This document shows positions 36,455 through 49,608 of a stretch of 64,000 nt of DNA, in pieces. Positions within the stretch are counted from its first letter, which is position 1. Each line of letters starts with the position of its first letter. The position numbers were made by a program, and so were the translations under genes. Source of the stretch: Morchella semilibera. Taxonomy: Eukaryota > Ascomycota > Pezizomycetes > Pezizales > Morchellaceae. The notes beneath the pieces are model-generated. The model had not been told where the DNA came from and did no database searches. It worked only from the letters and a program-made list of their open reading frames with translations. The stretch spans positions 620,001 through 684,000 of the forward strand of contig WBVU01000003.1 in the NCBI GenBank assembly GCA_009192285.1. The letters are read 5' to 3'.

Positions 36455-39400
36455 GTAGTCCTTAATATGTAGGTGGGGGTTGCTCTAGAGCATAGTTAGA
36501 ATGTGGGGGGTTTACTTGTAAGGTTTTGCCTGTACATGCAGGTTCTTGCATATGGGTAATTTGATAGTAAGTGAGCGGCATCAGCGGCCCATTTTCGGGG
36601 AGGGGAGGTAGACGCGTTTCTTTCCGGGGTTAGATTTTTTTTTTCCCCCTCTGAGTTTTTTGCGTTCTTGTTCGTTTTATGTTTTTATCGCATGTGATGC
36701 TCGGCATAACTTTCATTCAAGGCGTTTTATTTTGGGTCCCCGTGGCCGTAGGGGTTATGACTATTGCAATGCCGTTTCTCTTTCTCGGTTTTCTTCCGTC
36801 AAAGATGATTATAGAGCATTAGAATAGGTAGTTGTGCATGAGCCTATATATTCAAGACTCAATTTTCTCCTTCTTTTCTTTCTAATCCCTCCTCGTTATA
36901 TATATACTTAGTTTGGTAAATAGAGGTGATGGGGAGTGTCTGGATGGGAATTTGATATCAGGGTTGTTGCTACGAATGTGTGAGATTGTAGAAGGGTTGA
37001 ATCCGCAGGAATGTCTATAAAGCACCTTTAGATAGGGCTCGGAGAGGATGGTCTAGAGTGAAACTTTTATCCGGAAAGACCAAAGGTTAAAAGTGAATAC
37101 ATGTATTATCAGTAACGGGCTTTGATTTGCCATGTGCCTACAAGCTAAATCTGCCGTGAAGACCTTACCCGTGGTTCTCAGGTTAAGTTTCATGGGTACA
37201 TCGCCAATCGCGGAGCTTCCAGACATGCCCCACCTGAGACATCCGATATGCAGGTACAAGTGTAGTCGTCTCCATAGTCTGATGCACCTTGAACATAAGT
37301 ACATGTATACAAGGTTTGTCTGACTATCTATAGATATTCCCGCCAGGGCCCTGTCCTAAATGACCCATTACATGTATTTAAGGTATATGGTATATTTATA
37401 TATACTTGTACATGACAAAAGTATGTATACATGTATTAGCGATTAGAGATGGGATGGACCCTGTATCATAGGCGTGTGGCTGGCTGTAGGGCTGCGTCTT
37501 GGAAGAGGGGGGGGGGTTAGGCTAGTAGATGCGGCGGCGGCTCAATTGAGGAAGGAGCTTGGTGGGTGCCGCGGCATATTAGACTGTAGGATTTGGGGTG
37601 GGGGGTGGCACGATGATGACGAATGAGTAGTTGAGGGTTTTTATGCTCTTGTTATTCTTGCGTATATGTACTTTTACTTTTACTTGTATGTACTTATAGG
37701 GCTGGATTATGTAGAGTGGGTATATGCAAAGTATGTACTTACATGTAGATTGTACTAGTAATATGGGATTTTGGAAACAGTTTGGGATAACACCCTCGAG
37801 ATCTCGCCAATTCTTGCGCGGGGGGGGGGGGGAGGACCAAAAAAAAGAGGTCCCCCCCCCCCATCTGAAGGCTCGGCAATCGTGGAAAAGCGTGTGTGTA
37901 CACATTTTTAGCCACAGGAACAATAGAAGGCGGCGGCGGGGGAAAAAGATCTGAAGTAGAGTAGGTACATGGTGGATGTAGAGGCGCTCGATCTGATTTG
38001 CTGCTAAATTTATACGCCCAGCAACTGCGGCGGCGGGTAGCGACGGTGGAAAAAAAGAATAAAACCACTAGTAACGCTTTTAGGTTTGGCAGAGCGCCCG
38101 CGTTGCAGATCTGGAGGTGAATATAAAGAGAGGCACACTGCTCACATCAGGAGATGGGTGGGAGGGTACTTACGCCGCAGATACTAGTGTTCTCGTCACC
38201 AAGTATCTTCGCCTCTTTGCAGTGCGTCCCTTAATTCGCCGTATTTAGGCGGTAGCTTAGAGCAGGACTCGATACTTTTTACATTCGCGAACTCGACTTT
38301 TTTTTGTTTGATTGACGTACGTACTGGGGGAGTGTGGGTTGGGAGAATTAAGGGTAATCTATCAGGACTTCAATTCTTCGTTCTTCATGCGAGTAGCAGG
38401 AGCAGCATACCCGTGAATATTTAAATATATACTTTACATACAAGTATATATTATAGGGCGCCAGCTTCTGATATCCATCCGTCAACGGGTCCCTCGTGTT
38501 TTTTTTTTTTTTTTATTTTATTCTTTTTTTATTTTATTCTTTTTTATTAGTACCGGTGAGCCGGGAAGGATAGTTCTTTCATCTTCCTATCGACCTACCA
38601 GTTCCTCTTTCGACGAATCCGTTCTGGGTGTTAATTCTTTTTCTATTCTTCCTTTGGGAACCGAAATTTATTAGTGTAAGCACATACTGGTTCCACATGT
38701 AGGTACAGCCTCACAGCCTCCCCTCCTGCTCCCCAGTACGATTGCCTCATCTCCAGTCTACATACATACCCAGAAGGCTCCCCCCCCCACTCGTATCTCA
38801 TTTGAAGTGGGGAGGCTAGTACTGGAGCAAAGCAATCCCTTTGCCATATATGCACATCATATCATCTCTTTCCTGTTAAGATCTTACTATTTTTTTTCTT
38901 TCGTTGTTACTTGGTTGACCCACTTGGCTGCTCTTTCTTGCGGCGTACCTAACATCACATATCATACCCCCAATACCCTCCTCTGCCTGGCTACATGTAC
39001 TTCTAAAGAAGCCTCTCCTCCCACATTTCTACTCCTCACCTCTTTTTCACGTCTTCATCCTCCAATACACACATTCACATTCACATTCACATTCACACCC
39101 GTTGTGTTGTTTAGCTATTGCCTACCCCCCCCTCCCCCTTTCACCCCACTAACGAGTAATAATTAATTTCAACGCTTGAAGCTCACGATTTTCAGCCCTT
39201 GTCTACAGCACCTTTCAGAAACAGACTTCATTGTATTCAAGCCACACCATTATACAGCCATACCAGATCAATACAATTAAAAGTCCACTTACCACTTTCT
39301 ATTCCTACGTGGCTGTCGCTGCCACCATTCGAGGGTCTACGCTGCTCATCGTGAAACTAGCCCCTGCCGCGTCCGCGTCCCACCTTTTTTCTCTAATTGA

Positions 39401-39763
39401 CTGAACCAGAAGAGCGCTCTGTGCAGTACTCACCACCCCCATCGTCATCTAAGCACACACCCCCCCCCCCCCCCCAGGCCTTCCCTGCCAGTAGCACTGC
39501 TTGCCCCATCGCAATTCTCCTTCCACCATTCCATCTGGGATCGCTTCCTCACTCCCTCTTTCATCCCCACCCCAACCCACACCCCTAACTTTTTTCATTA
39601 CAATACTACTAAACCCGTCGGAGCGAACAAAACACCTGGATTCCCCGCTTTTTGTTACGCTCTTTTGCTACGACTGTCTGACCCAACTCACTTCTTGACA
39701 TCTCCTTCGTGGGGAGTTACATGCAATCCTACACCTCCCTTCAACCACCGTCTGGAAGAAAAA
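36455..39763. other. Long intergenic region before SHO1
   Basis: About 3.3 kb, no supported gene. Holds several TACATGTA octamers (37.09-37.43 kb and 37741), G and C homopolymers (37819-37831, 37852-37862), poly-T/TTTTATT tracts (38497-38550) and a CATTCA hexamer repeat (39070-39097). The pyrimidine-rich last kilobase is probably the long 5' leader and promoter of SHO1. Confidence 0.55.
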
Positions 39764-41009
39764 ATGCAAGGGCAGGATAAATCAATGTCGCGAGGCAGGT
39801 CCTATGGCGGCTCCTCGAGAGCAGACTTTGGTAATATAATTGGCGATCCATTCGCTCTTTCAACGATTTCAATAGCTATAGTAAGTTGCGCCCTTTTGTT
39901 ATTGTTATTGTTGCTGTTGCCCCCGTTGTGGAGTTCTAGGTAACGTTGTTGCCGAACAAACAAAGACAGTTGTGTTTAGCGCCTTGTTTATTGCAGTTGT
40001 TTACTGACAAGCACAAACAGATAGGATGGCTGGTAGGGTTCGTTTCACAGATGATCGCGGACGCTGATAGAACGATCGGGAATTTCCCAAAATTCGCCTG
40101 GTGGTCGATCGTATATGTATTATTTTGTATAATTGGGGTCATCATTGTGGTGTTAATGGACTCGGCACACAAATATCAAATGGCTGTAAGTTCTTATTTT
40201 TCTGTGGTGGTGGTTTTTGTTTCGCGAAACTTGTTTACTGATTATTTCTTTGCGGGGGGGTTTAAATAGATCGTAGGATATCTTTCGGCCGGAATGGTAT
40301 TCACCTGTTCGGCTGCAAACACTCTTGTATACACCGATAGGGGAACTATGCAAGCGGCGGGTGCTGGTCACATTATCCTTTCCATCGTCCAGGTCAGTGC
40401 CGCCGGCCTTCCCCCCCCTCGGAATCTCGAAAGGGGGTAGTGGTTATTAAAGTTGTTTCGTTTCTATAGATTATCTGGATCTTCTACTTTGGGTCGTCCC
40501 CCGACGCGTTATCACACGCTTACGTAGATTCGTTCGCCCTGCACAAGGACCAGAAGCGGTCTCAGAGCACACATCCGCTATCCCCGGGCTACCACGGTGA
40601 CAGGCCGCATACAAGCACAAGCAGTCATCACGCACCCCAAATGTACACTAGCGCCCAGCTCAGCGGCTTCGAGACAAGCTCCCCACAACCCGGTACGCAA
40701 TACAGGGAGTCGATGAACAAGTATGCTTCGCCCAATAGCGCAACGCCCACCCCCGGGCCTTCAACCACACCACAGCCCCAGAGTGCGGTGATCCAGATCC
40801 CGCCAGACGAGGTCACTGCACCTACCGACTACCCATACAGAGCAAAGGCGATCTACTCATACGATGCCAACCCGGAGGATGCGAACGAGATCTCATTTAC
40901 AAAGCACGAGGTTCTAGAGGTCTCAGACGTGTCTGGACGATGGTGGCAGGCGAGGAAGCAGAATGGAGAGACGGGTATTGCACCGTCAAACTACCTGATA
41001 TTGCTTTAG
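39764..41009 (+). CDS. SHO1: SHO1-type osmosensor, four membrane segments plus SH3 domain
   Basis: Plasma-membrane sensor of the HOG MAP-kinase pathway; its SH3 domain binds the MAPKK Pbs2. Four exons (39764-39880, 40021-40185, 40270-40392, 40470-41009) give 314 residues. An N-terminal basic stretch and the conserved [18 protein letters not shown] lead into four transmembrane helices with short loops (about residues 28-145). A Ser/Pro/Thr-rich linker follows. The C-terminal SH3 domain (about 256-314) shows [40 protein letters not shown], i.e. the ALYDY-like, WW and SNY ligand-binding positions. An upstream short hydrophilic start (MQGQDKSM) is used; the second Met is an alternative. Converges with the ceramide synthase gene. 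No breaks. Confidence 0.95.
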
Positions 41010-43029
41010 GGGGGGGGGAGTTGTATTACGGGAAGGTTACAGCCCCTGGGTGAATTCGGCATTGCTGGAACATAAGAGGGAAGAGGGAGGGGAGTGCGGG
41101 CGTACAAGAATGGGACTGGGGAGCATCGCTTGTAGGAGTTCCGGTAAAGGAATATACAGATCGGCGTTCACCGAGATCTTTTTGGATAGCTCGACTACTA
41201 TTTCCTCGAATACAATATACGTTATGGGGAACCAAGCTTTTACTCGATACGTGGTTACCGCAGGTGATTTTTCTTGTGGAGGGTTTCTTCGATATATACA
41301 CACGCAATTTTTTTTGGTAGCGACGTTGGTGAGGATCTGGCCTAGTTGTCGTCAGCGCGCTAGGTAACTTGGGTTTTATTAGGGGAAAGGTCTGGGCGTC
41401 AATATCCTTTTTTTTTCTGTTCGTTTGTATTTTTTTGTCAGTTTTTTTTTTTTTTTTTTTTTTTACCTGGAGAGGCTTCACTCTATTTTCTCTTGATTTA
41501 AATACCCGAAATCATATTTTATATACCCCCGAGTTCCTCTCTTTATTTTTTCTGGGCTTCAAGGAGGCAGATGGTATTTCCGTTTGTAAAAGATCCGTCT
41601 CGAACTCCTTGATTGGTTAATGGACTCTTTTAACGACCCCCCCTCTTCAAATCTGCAAATCAGTACCATACAGCAATCTGTGTTAGGAAAATTTCCTTGT
41701 TATCCATCTATTCTTTCTTCCACAGGAAAAAAATGTGTTTCTCTATAATGTGGAGGGGTTTTTTTTTTCGGGTCATGAGGGATGAGCTCTTGTTTTCTTC
41801 CTTTGGAGCTGATTGGGAAGTTTCTGTTCGTACTATTTTGTTGCTCCTTTTTTTTGTTTTCTTTTTTCCAGTGTGCGCGGGTGCACCATAAGTTAGTTGC
41901 TTTTGCCAAGTGGGGGGGGGGGGGGAGGAAAGGAAATGGTGCGTGTGGAAGTGATTTACTTTTAAGCCAAGATATTTATTGCGGCTGCTCAATACTCAAA
42001 AAGATTCGATACCTACAATTGCATGTAGGTACACGTGCATATGTCTGCATTTCCTTGCCATTGACATTTAAAATTTCGAGGGCATCTAACTTTTGCTTTT
42101 TGGCTTTAGCCCGTTTCGTTGAAACGTGGGTCTGGGAATCCCTGGGACGAAATGAATGTACCAATACATAGGCAGAGCTCTCCAAAGGAGGTACAAGTAC
42201 CTACCTACTCTAGTGGATGTAACCCACGAACCAAAGATAGGGGCCGGGTAGTTGGACTCCACCGAGCGTTCTGGTTTGCTGTGCGTTACAATACACTGGA
42301 ATGATTTTATTTCCCCCAAACCACAACTAGCTGCGAGAGACGTGGACTGTGAAAGGGAACTAGAATATAAAACCAGTGACTATAGGGCACTTTTCTATTC
42401 TTTTCTTGGCAACCGTCAACCACCAGACTATGTTCATTACTCTGTGAAAACCGATTAATCCCTCCATGGAGTGATAATATATTACTCTAAATAAAAATAC
42501 AAGAGATCGTCTATCCGTTTCTAACTTACCTAACCCCGCAAACATCACATGTCGTTCCTTACTCTCCACTAAATATTCCTCAGTTATATGGGATATCTTA
42601 ACTCGTACAACCGGGTAAGAACCAGAATCAAAGATCAGGATAACAGAAGCCCTCGCAATATACATGTATTTTTTGTAACAACGAAGTCAAATAAGTGAAG
42701 ATTAAACAGATACAGGTATAGGGTAGATTCCGGTAAAGGGAGGGGGCCCCGAAACGACAAGTTTGGTGCATCACACATGAAATGAAGCAAAATTTAACAT
42801 CATGATAAAAGTTATCACAGATAAATGGGAGGAGGCCTTGAAAAGTTTGAAAAAAAAAAAAAAGTCCTTGCTGACCAATACTACACAAGTATAATTGAAC
42901 ACTCGTTCACACCCACACTCGCTCAATCATTTTTTGATACTCGCATCCAAAACCGCAACGAAATCCCTATAAGAAACAATGAAAAAAAAGAAAATAAAAC
43001 AAGTTGTACAGCAATGCCCCCGAAACGCT
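41010..43029. other. Intergenic region between convergent SHO1 and ceramide synthase
   Basis: About 2 kb, no supported gene. Long poly-T (41439-41463), other T-rich tracts and a G run (41911-41922). The frames here are short and overlap on both strands. Confidence 0.55.
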
Positions 43030-44749
43030 TCACCCTCCACCTAGGGGCTGTGCAGAGAGATGCCGACGGGACCCGCCATTCATAATTACGGAAGGTAATG
43101 AAGCTGTTGACATTGCCGTCCCAGCCATTTGCGCAGAGTCAACTGCCTTTACAGCCGTCACCTCCGTCAATTCCTCATCCTCCTCCTCCTCCTCCTCCTC
43201 CCCCTCCTCCTCCTCCTCCTCGGAACCCTCATCATCGCTTCTAGTGTCCTCAGCTTGTCCTCCCTTGATAACCTTAACAGCCACGCCAATGATCATGTAG
43301 AACCACATTAATGTGAGTACTTGCAATGCCAAAAGCAAGAAGATGAATCCCATTAGGATAGGCTTGGTGAAACAGACTGCCTCCGTTGGATAATAGAACT
43401 GGCGAATTAGGATTGACCAGTCCTGAACGATATCGGGCATTGGCGTTTGGGTAACAGAGCCTGGATGATAGCAACCTTCTGGAATCATTACAAGTGCGTC
43501 TCTCCAGGCAGAATTGACGACGAGCATGTAACAAATGTGCCGACCGATGAACCAGGTGATGAGGAAGACACCGAACGCCCAATCGCAGATTGTACTATAA
43601 CCGAGGTACTTCAGCATTTTGGCAAGCTATTTCATTTCAGGCACTCGTTAGTATTTAGGTCGGTAAAGACTAGAGAGAGGGGGAGGGGTGGGGTTCTAGC
43701 TCACTGGTAAAAGTGTATCCACAACATCCATGACACAAAGGATCACATTGCCAACTCTGGTCATGTGCAGGGTGTAACTCGTGAACATGAGGGTACATGT
43801 AATAATGTGGTGTGCGAACATCTGGTAGTAGTCCTTTCTTCTCTCCTCGATATTGAGGACGAAAATCTGTTGAAGCCAGAACGCGAATTGGACCAAGTAA
43901 TACCACTTGAAAGTACCGCCCAAATCGCGCAGAGGCCAGTTGGCCCACATCTCAGGCAAGTTTAACCAGTACGGACTGTCATACATCAGGTACTAAGGAC
44001 AAGGTAAGGGAATTGTTAGTCCCTTTCCGGCTCTTTCGCGCAATTGTGCTAGGGAACATGTCCAGAACGGAATTCGACATACCATTCCTAGTGTCCAGAA
44101 TACAGAATAATAAACCAACAGCCATGCTTGCTCAGCAAACCTAACAAGACCTCTTTTAGTAGAAATTCCACCTCGTCTAGCCAATGGCGTAAAAATATAA
44201 TCCATGGCAGTTGCACGAAGAAAAGTAAACATCACTATCCAGAAGCATAGAAAATAAATATCATCTTCTCCTTTGCCGTAGAGACCAGTCTCTGGATTGT
44301 GGTATGAGATTTTGAAGAGTTTAGTAGTTGTGGACCGGTGCTGGGGAAGCAAAACGTGAATTGCTGCGAAGCAGGAAAGAATAGTGAGCGAGAACTCTGT
44401 AAATGTATATTAGCAAGGTTCGTGTCAAAGATGGTTTTGATGAGAGTTTGCACATTGGGGTGAGGGGTAAAGTGCAATTGTCATACTTACTTATTTGTCT
44501 TTCGACCATATAAGTTGCGAGACGATCAAATGCGTTAAGAGGGGGTTTTGCATCCTTTTCCTTTGCTGGGCTCCTTTTTCTTTTGACCTTCAAGACTGAA
44601 TTGTGAGTTGCGGCTGCAGAAGATCTCCGTCGCGGGACAGCCCCCTTTACACCATTCCTTACGGATCCTGCACCCATGGAACCATTTCTTGATCTGACTG
44701 AATGGCGCCGACCGCTGGGCCGGTCATCGTCTGAGATGGGAGAATACAT
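43030..44749 (-). CDS. LAG1: Ceramide synthase (LAG1/LAC1 type, TLC domain)
   Basis: ER membrane N-acyltransferase joining acyl-CoA to sphingoid bases. Four exons (44749-44491, 44396-44083, 43992-43705, 43626-43030) give 485 residues. An Arg/Ser-rich cytosolic N-terminus precedes a first membrane segment and the TLC domain (about 130-375). The Lag1 motif with adjacent catalytic-site histidines, MFAHHIITCTLMFTSY, is in exon 3, followed by the conserved DVVDTLLPLAKMLKYLG region. After the last membrane helix the C-terminus has a run of about 20 Glu/Asp residues, encoded by the TCC-rich tract at 43180-43225, which probably includes casein kinase 2-type sites as in yeast ceramide synthases. The start is the first Met in a frame that is open further upstream without another ATG. 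Confidence 0.95.
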
Positions 44750-45800
44750 TGACCACTCCGGAGTGGCTGTTAGGGAAGTTGGTGTTTTTGGTGGTGAACC
44801 TCTGTATGAGCGATGTAATGATGATGGGTAGCTGGTGTAAAGGACAGGGAGGTTGATAAGGAGGTGGAGGTGTGAAAGAGAGTTGAGGGGGTTTTAGTTG
44901 AGCACTGGATGAGGGATGGTGCTACGAATTGGAGCGAGCGCGATGAATGGCCAAAGTGAATGTGACCTGTTGGGGACGGGGGAGGGTGGTAGGGAGAGGA
45001 GGAAGATAGAAGAGGGGAGGGGGCTCGAATACTACTCGGGAGGATTCACAGGGGGAGAAAAAGACACGGTGAAGTTGAGCGCGTGAGGAAGGAATTTTAC
45101 AAGAAAGGAGAAAACAGACCAGACCAGGCACATCGGAGGCCGTGGTGGCGGTATTCAACACAAGAAGGTCCTCCCAGCTCGGCCTTGTGCTCTACCTGAC
45201 ATACATAAATACATGTACACTCTGAGTATACAATTAGAGAGTGTGCTTATATGGACACATAAATGTGTTGTGAGGTGAGTTTCCTGCGTGTGTAGGTAGG
45301 CCCTGAGCGGATCAGGGTCAATCAGCACCCCAAAGAAAGGGTCAGGTCAGGAACCAACCAGGGGTTGAGAGGGTAACTCATGCCCCGTGCTTGCTGAACC
45401 CTCAACCCAATGGCGGAACCAATCAAATCATTCAAATTCGCGGTCAGCGTAACTCTTTGATCACGCCTGACAAGGGTGATGCGCTTAAGCTAGGCACACT
45501 AGAGTATCACCGATTCCGAGCGCGAGGGCGGCTGTTACCATGACCTTGTTGGGGGCAGCAATCCGTCCGTGTCACGCCCATACACCATACCCTTTTGCCT
45601 CGTGTAGCGGCTCTGCGCTGCTCGAATCCATATTGTCAAAACCCTTTTGTTATTGTTGAACTGAAACTCGCTTTGTACTTTCTACGGTTACACATAGTAT
45701 ACCTAGTGTGGGAGGACCTCGTCGGCTCGTGCCCATCCCAAAGCTGAACTCTATCTCGCTTCCACACTTTATAGCCCTACCCCACACCCCCGACCAAGCA
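44750..45800. other. Divergent intergenic region, ceramide synthase / RO-10-like
   Basis: No supported gene. The purine-rich strand near 44850-45110 is the 5' flank of the ceramide synthase; one TACATGTA lies near 45210. Confidence 0.55.
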
Positions 45801-46489
45801 ATGGATGCTTCAGCGGATACCATTGCTGAAGAGACTCTTTTTGCGCTCGAGACTCGTCTCCGTCGCCTAGAGTTTGTCCTTCAAGGTTCAAGTGGAGATC
45901 CCATCTGCGAATTATACGCTCTGGGGGGAGCTGGTCAAAGGAACTCGGTCAGCGCACGCCTTAACGCACTAGAACGGGACCTCATCAGGCTTTCTGCAAA
46001 GTCACCGACAGTAAAGGATATGCTCGATCTCCGTTCGTTCTCTCTCACAACTGCTTGCCTTCTCTAAATTATTCAGTAGCTTATGTCAGTGTAGATGCCA
46101 ATTTCCCTGAAATTTTCGGGAATGTTCACCCCATCATCAAAACCTCAACGTTGTCATCAGAAGAAAAGCTATCAACCATCCTTTCGGCTGCTCCCTCGTT
46201 CCACGCTACATCTTCGCAGTTAACCTCAATAATGGACACCCCCATTCCAAGCCCCTCGACATCCACAGATTTGATCGGACTGGCCCCTAGAATAAATAAA
46301 GTCGAGGTGGTCCAGCAGGCTCAGGCGAAGGAGATTGGTGAGTTGAGAAAAAGAAGTGCTAAACTATTAGAGAGATGGTATCTATTAGGTATTGAGGGGG
46401 TTAACGAGTGCTTTGCCGAATGGGATGAAAGAACCTTGGAAATGGACAAGCTTATATCAAGGAAAGTTAGGGTAGTAGAAAATTCGTGA
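45801..46489 (+). CDS. ro-10: Dynactin p24 / RO-10-like small coiled-coil protein
   Basis: Small, all-helical protein of about 211-213 residues, probably the dynactin shoulder subunit (p24/Dctn3; RO-10 in Neurospora) used in dynein-driven nuclear movement. N-terminal motif ALETRLRRLEFVLQG and a later NALERDLIRLSAKSPTVKDML match the family's paired coiled-coil segments; the second half has APRINKVEVVQQAQAKEIGELRKRSAKLLERWY and a C-terminal NECFAEWDERTLEMDKLI. One intron lies after the DML-DL codons. Two solutions keep the frame (46033-46079 or 46037-46089), both with weak donors. Homology in this family is low, so the name is moderately certain; that it is a real conserved-type gene is more certain. 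Confidence 0.75.
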
Positions 46490-48345
46490 TGTTAGATATT
46501 ACAATTCCTCACGTGACATTGCTTTTGAAGCTTCTCTTACGCTCCTTTTTAGATATACAGCTACTCATTAAGTATTCGTGATTCGGATTTAATATGACAT
46601 GTCTGGCTAAAGCTAGTTATTAAACTGTGCATTGAAATGTTTAAAATCTTAAGCCACTAGTACTTAATGGAGGATAAAACCAATATTAGATGTTTATGGT
46701 GTTTGTATTCTCTGTTACTTATTAAGTTTCTATAATTCTATAGATAAGTTTGAGTTCGAACTCTGTAAGCCACGTTGAGCACTGACTATCTTATATACAG
46801 CGATGGGGGAAATTATCGTAGAAACAGGGGTCTAAGACCAGGGTTTAGGTGGCTGCCCTGGCCAATAGGACTCTTACCATACTTCTACAATAATTTTCCC
46901 CATCGCTGTATGAACTACGAACGCTTTTGAAGAGTGGCTAGTACATGTAGTTTACTTACATATCTGGTCGTATACATGTACTTGGAAAAATGGTACTTAG
47001 ACTGAGGGCGAGACACAATTTATCCGGCAGAGTTTGTTTTATCTTTCTTCTCCTACTGAATCCTACGTATCAGTCTTAAGACTTTCCAGACTTTGGAGCT
47101 TGCTACGATTATATACATAGTTACATAAGTACATGTATATGCGTAGCCTACAGTATGAGAATAGTTACAAGTACATGTATGTACGTACTTACATGTACTT
47201 ATATATACTCCAATAACCATTTTGGATTAGGGTGTATTGGCTACTGTATTCCTGTCAATACACTAGTAATCCACTACGAATATAATATTTTCTCTAAGAT
47301 ACTGGTTTAATTCAGTCCCGTCACTAAGTTCCGTAGTGATTACACCCCATTCTTTTCAGATATACTTGTATGATGATAATTCATGAAATGTCACTCGGGC
47401 TGATATATTACGTAAACAAACATCTGGGGTGTACTCGCCCAGAGAATAAGTTTCCGCTAACCACTTTTGTGTAGCAACCACACAATTTAAAGGCGAAACA
47501 AAAATACATGTAGTTAAGTAGGTTTACATGTACTCAATAGTGGGTATTCCGTTTATTAATATTTGAAATCTATTTGGGACATGAGGTGGACTGTTTATCA
47601 AAGTGATACATTAACCTCGTAGCTATATAGGGTGGAGGGGTAAGCTTGAGGACTACACAGCCAGCAATTTCACCTCTAAGTTTTTACCCTATATCCGTGA
47701 GCAAATAGGAGTTAAATTCATATCGATATGGTCATCTGGTGAACCAGAGTTTATAATGCTCTACACCAATTGATCAGGTAAATACATGCTTTTTTAACAC
47801 AGTCTCAGTAGTGTACCATCGGTTACTGCTTGAACATTTCTATCGTTTACACAATCGTGGTAGAAATCATACTAAATCAAAGATACATGTATACTGTGGG
47901 GATAGATCTAGACAGCGGAATAATTGTATCAATTATTTGCTCGATTACACCCTAATCTACCGTCGAGGAGAGGGGTAAAAAAAAAACCCCCCGTCCTTAA
48001 TGTTTCGCGACTCCTGCACGCTCCATTTTTTCTTCTTTTTTTTTCTTTTTCTTTTTTTATTACAAAATCTATCTTTTTCATCAGAGGCCTTGCGTCAGAT
48101 TTCAACCTGACCAGGTTGGTTACGAGAGCCCGGGGGGGGGGGATAAAAATAAAGGAAAAGCAATGAACTACCAAAATAAAAGATCAAAATACAAAAATGA
48201 CACCACCGACACCATCCACCATCTATAAACGCTGAAAGAGTGAAAAAGGGAAGAAAATCCATTCACGTATTCGTCCCTGTCCTTCTAACCTCATCGAGCC
48301 GTAAATTTCTCTATTTGTGTAATAGGATCATAAAATTACCACTAG
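46490..48345. other. Intergenic region with MITE and many TACATGTA motifs
   Basis: About 1.9 kb, AT-rich, no supported gene. Contains the Tc1/mariner-like MITE copy 2 and TACATGTA octamers near 46943, 46973, 47131, 47172, 47192, 47507, 47524 and 47883. Confidence 0.6.
46798..46908. mobile_element. Tc1/mariner-like MITE, intact copy 2
   Basis: About 111 bp. Terminal inverted repeats CAGCGATGGGG..AAATTATCGTAGAA and TTCTACAATAATTTTCCCCATCGCTG pair over about 26 bp with one mismatch and one indel. The element is bordered by TA on each side (46796-46797 and 46909-46910), the target duplication of Tc1/mariner elements. The core matches the copy at 13053-13147. Confidence 0.85.
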
Positions 48346-49608
48346 TTACCTTTTATTGGAAGTATTTATGCGTTCCGATTCGGGCTTCCATGATCCTATC
48401 AGACGAAAACATGTCAATACATTGGTCGTCAATTGAGCTGTTGACTAACCTTCAAAATTGTGTTGAACAAAGGCCATTGGATCATCAATCTCTCCGGCGC
48501 CCATTTGGCCAACCCCAGGAGAAAAGCTGGTTATGGGCAAAACCACTACATCGCCGACCTTTTTCGGCTCCTTCATTCCGGTGAAGTTTTCCCAAGAGAT
48601 ACCACCCGTAGAGGCACTCAGGTCAAAGAAAGTCTCATCATTGAAGTACTCGAATACTGTATCAGTCCAAACTGCTGGTCCTGTCCACTCTACAACATTG
48701 TCATGGTCTACCGAAAGCTGCCTAGCCTTCTTACGACCTAAAGTCTCCATCGTAATGTTGGCAACTATTCCTCGCAGGACAGGGTGGCCTGGTTTCGATT
48801 GAATTGTCCATTGACAGAACTGAATTCTCCTCGAGTACCATTGGTTCCAGTCTTCACGGTCGGGGTCCGCCTCAATCCCAACAACCAAGCCAACATCACT
48901 GAGCTTAAAGTTGTCCGAAAGCCACTCTGTAGCTGGCTTCAAAGCAAGTGTATCGATGTCGGCATATATTCCGCCTCGAGCAAGTAAAATGAGATATCGA
49001 AAAAAATCGGCTTTGAGAATGGGAAGCGGGAGAGCGTCATAAGCATCCAAGACATCGGGGACACCCGAATAAAGATGTTGTATCAAATGGTTGGCAACTT
49101 GATCAGTAATGACCTAATTTTAACTTAGTAGAAATCCGTGAATGACGGTTTTGGGAGGTACCTCATGAACGAAGTCTGGGTGCTTCTCAGTCCAGCTTGC
49201 TTCGGTAATACGGAACTCTTCTTTAAACTCTGCACTGGCTGGGGTATATTTCCACGTTTGCCAGATATACGCCGGGAATTTTGACTGCACATGGTAGGGG
49301 AATTGATGGGCAAGCTGTTCCTTCAAGGGAAGATGTGCCAAATTGGATATGGATGTTTGTTGCTGTCTTGTGGGCGTATCAGCCCCTGATGAAACTTTCA
49401 GCGGGCGGTCTGCAAAAGCTTCAGACATAGGCTTCGAGTATTGAACGGAGTGTGGATTGGTGGGCCTTTTCTCGGGAGCGCTATATTCATTGAGTGAAGC
49501 TGGGGGTTGGGGTTCGAGAGGTGAGGGGGGGTGAGACCGTGGATAGAGGAAGAATATGCAAAAGAGTAACAGGGCCGAGAGCAATAAGGCTCTCTTGAAA
49601 GTCATCAT
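48346..49608 (-). CDS. OCH1: OCH1-like alpha-1,6-mannosyltransferase (GT32)
   Basis: Golgi type II membrane enzyme adding the first alpha-1,6-mannose of N-glycan outer chains. Three exons (49608-49162, 49113-48450, 48395-48346) give 386 residues. Short cytosolic start, signal anchor (about residues 6-21, RALLLSALLLFCIFFLYP), Pro/Ser-rich stem, then the GT32 fold: IPKYIWQTW-like motif (FPAYIWQTWKYTP), LKADFFRYLILLARGGIYADIDT with the metal-binding DXD at D201-D203, and a late TGPAVWTD. The C-terminal GSWKPESER motif is encoded by the 50-nt last exon. The open frame extends 54 codons upstream of the chosen tandem ATGs (49608-49603), but the anchor position argues for these. No breaks. Confidence 0.93.

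Noticed and set aside
37579-38068. Minus-strand frames of 109-114 codons
   Set aside because: They cross C/G homopolymers and have no motif; the different frames overlap each other.
38807-39166. 119-codon plus-strand frame upstream of SHO1
   Set aside because: Low-complexity Ser/Thr/Pro/Phe composition from pyrimidine-rich leader sequence with a CATTCA repeat.
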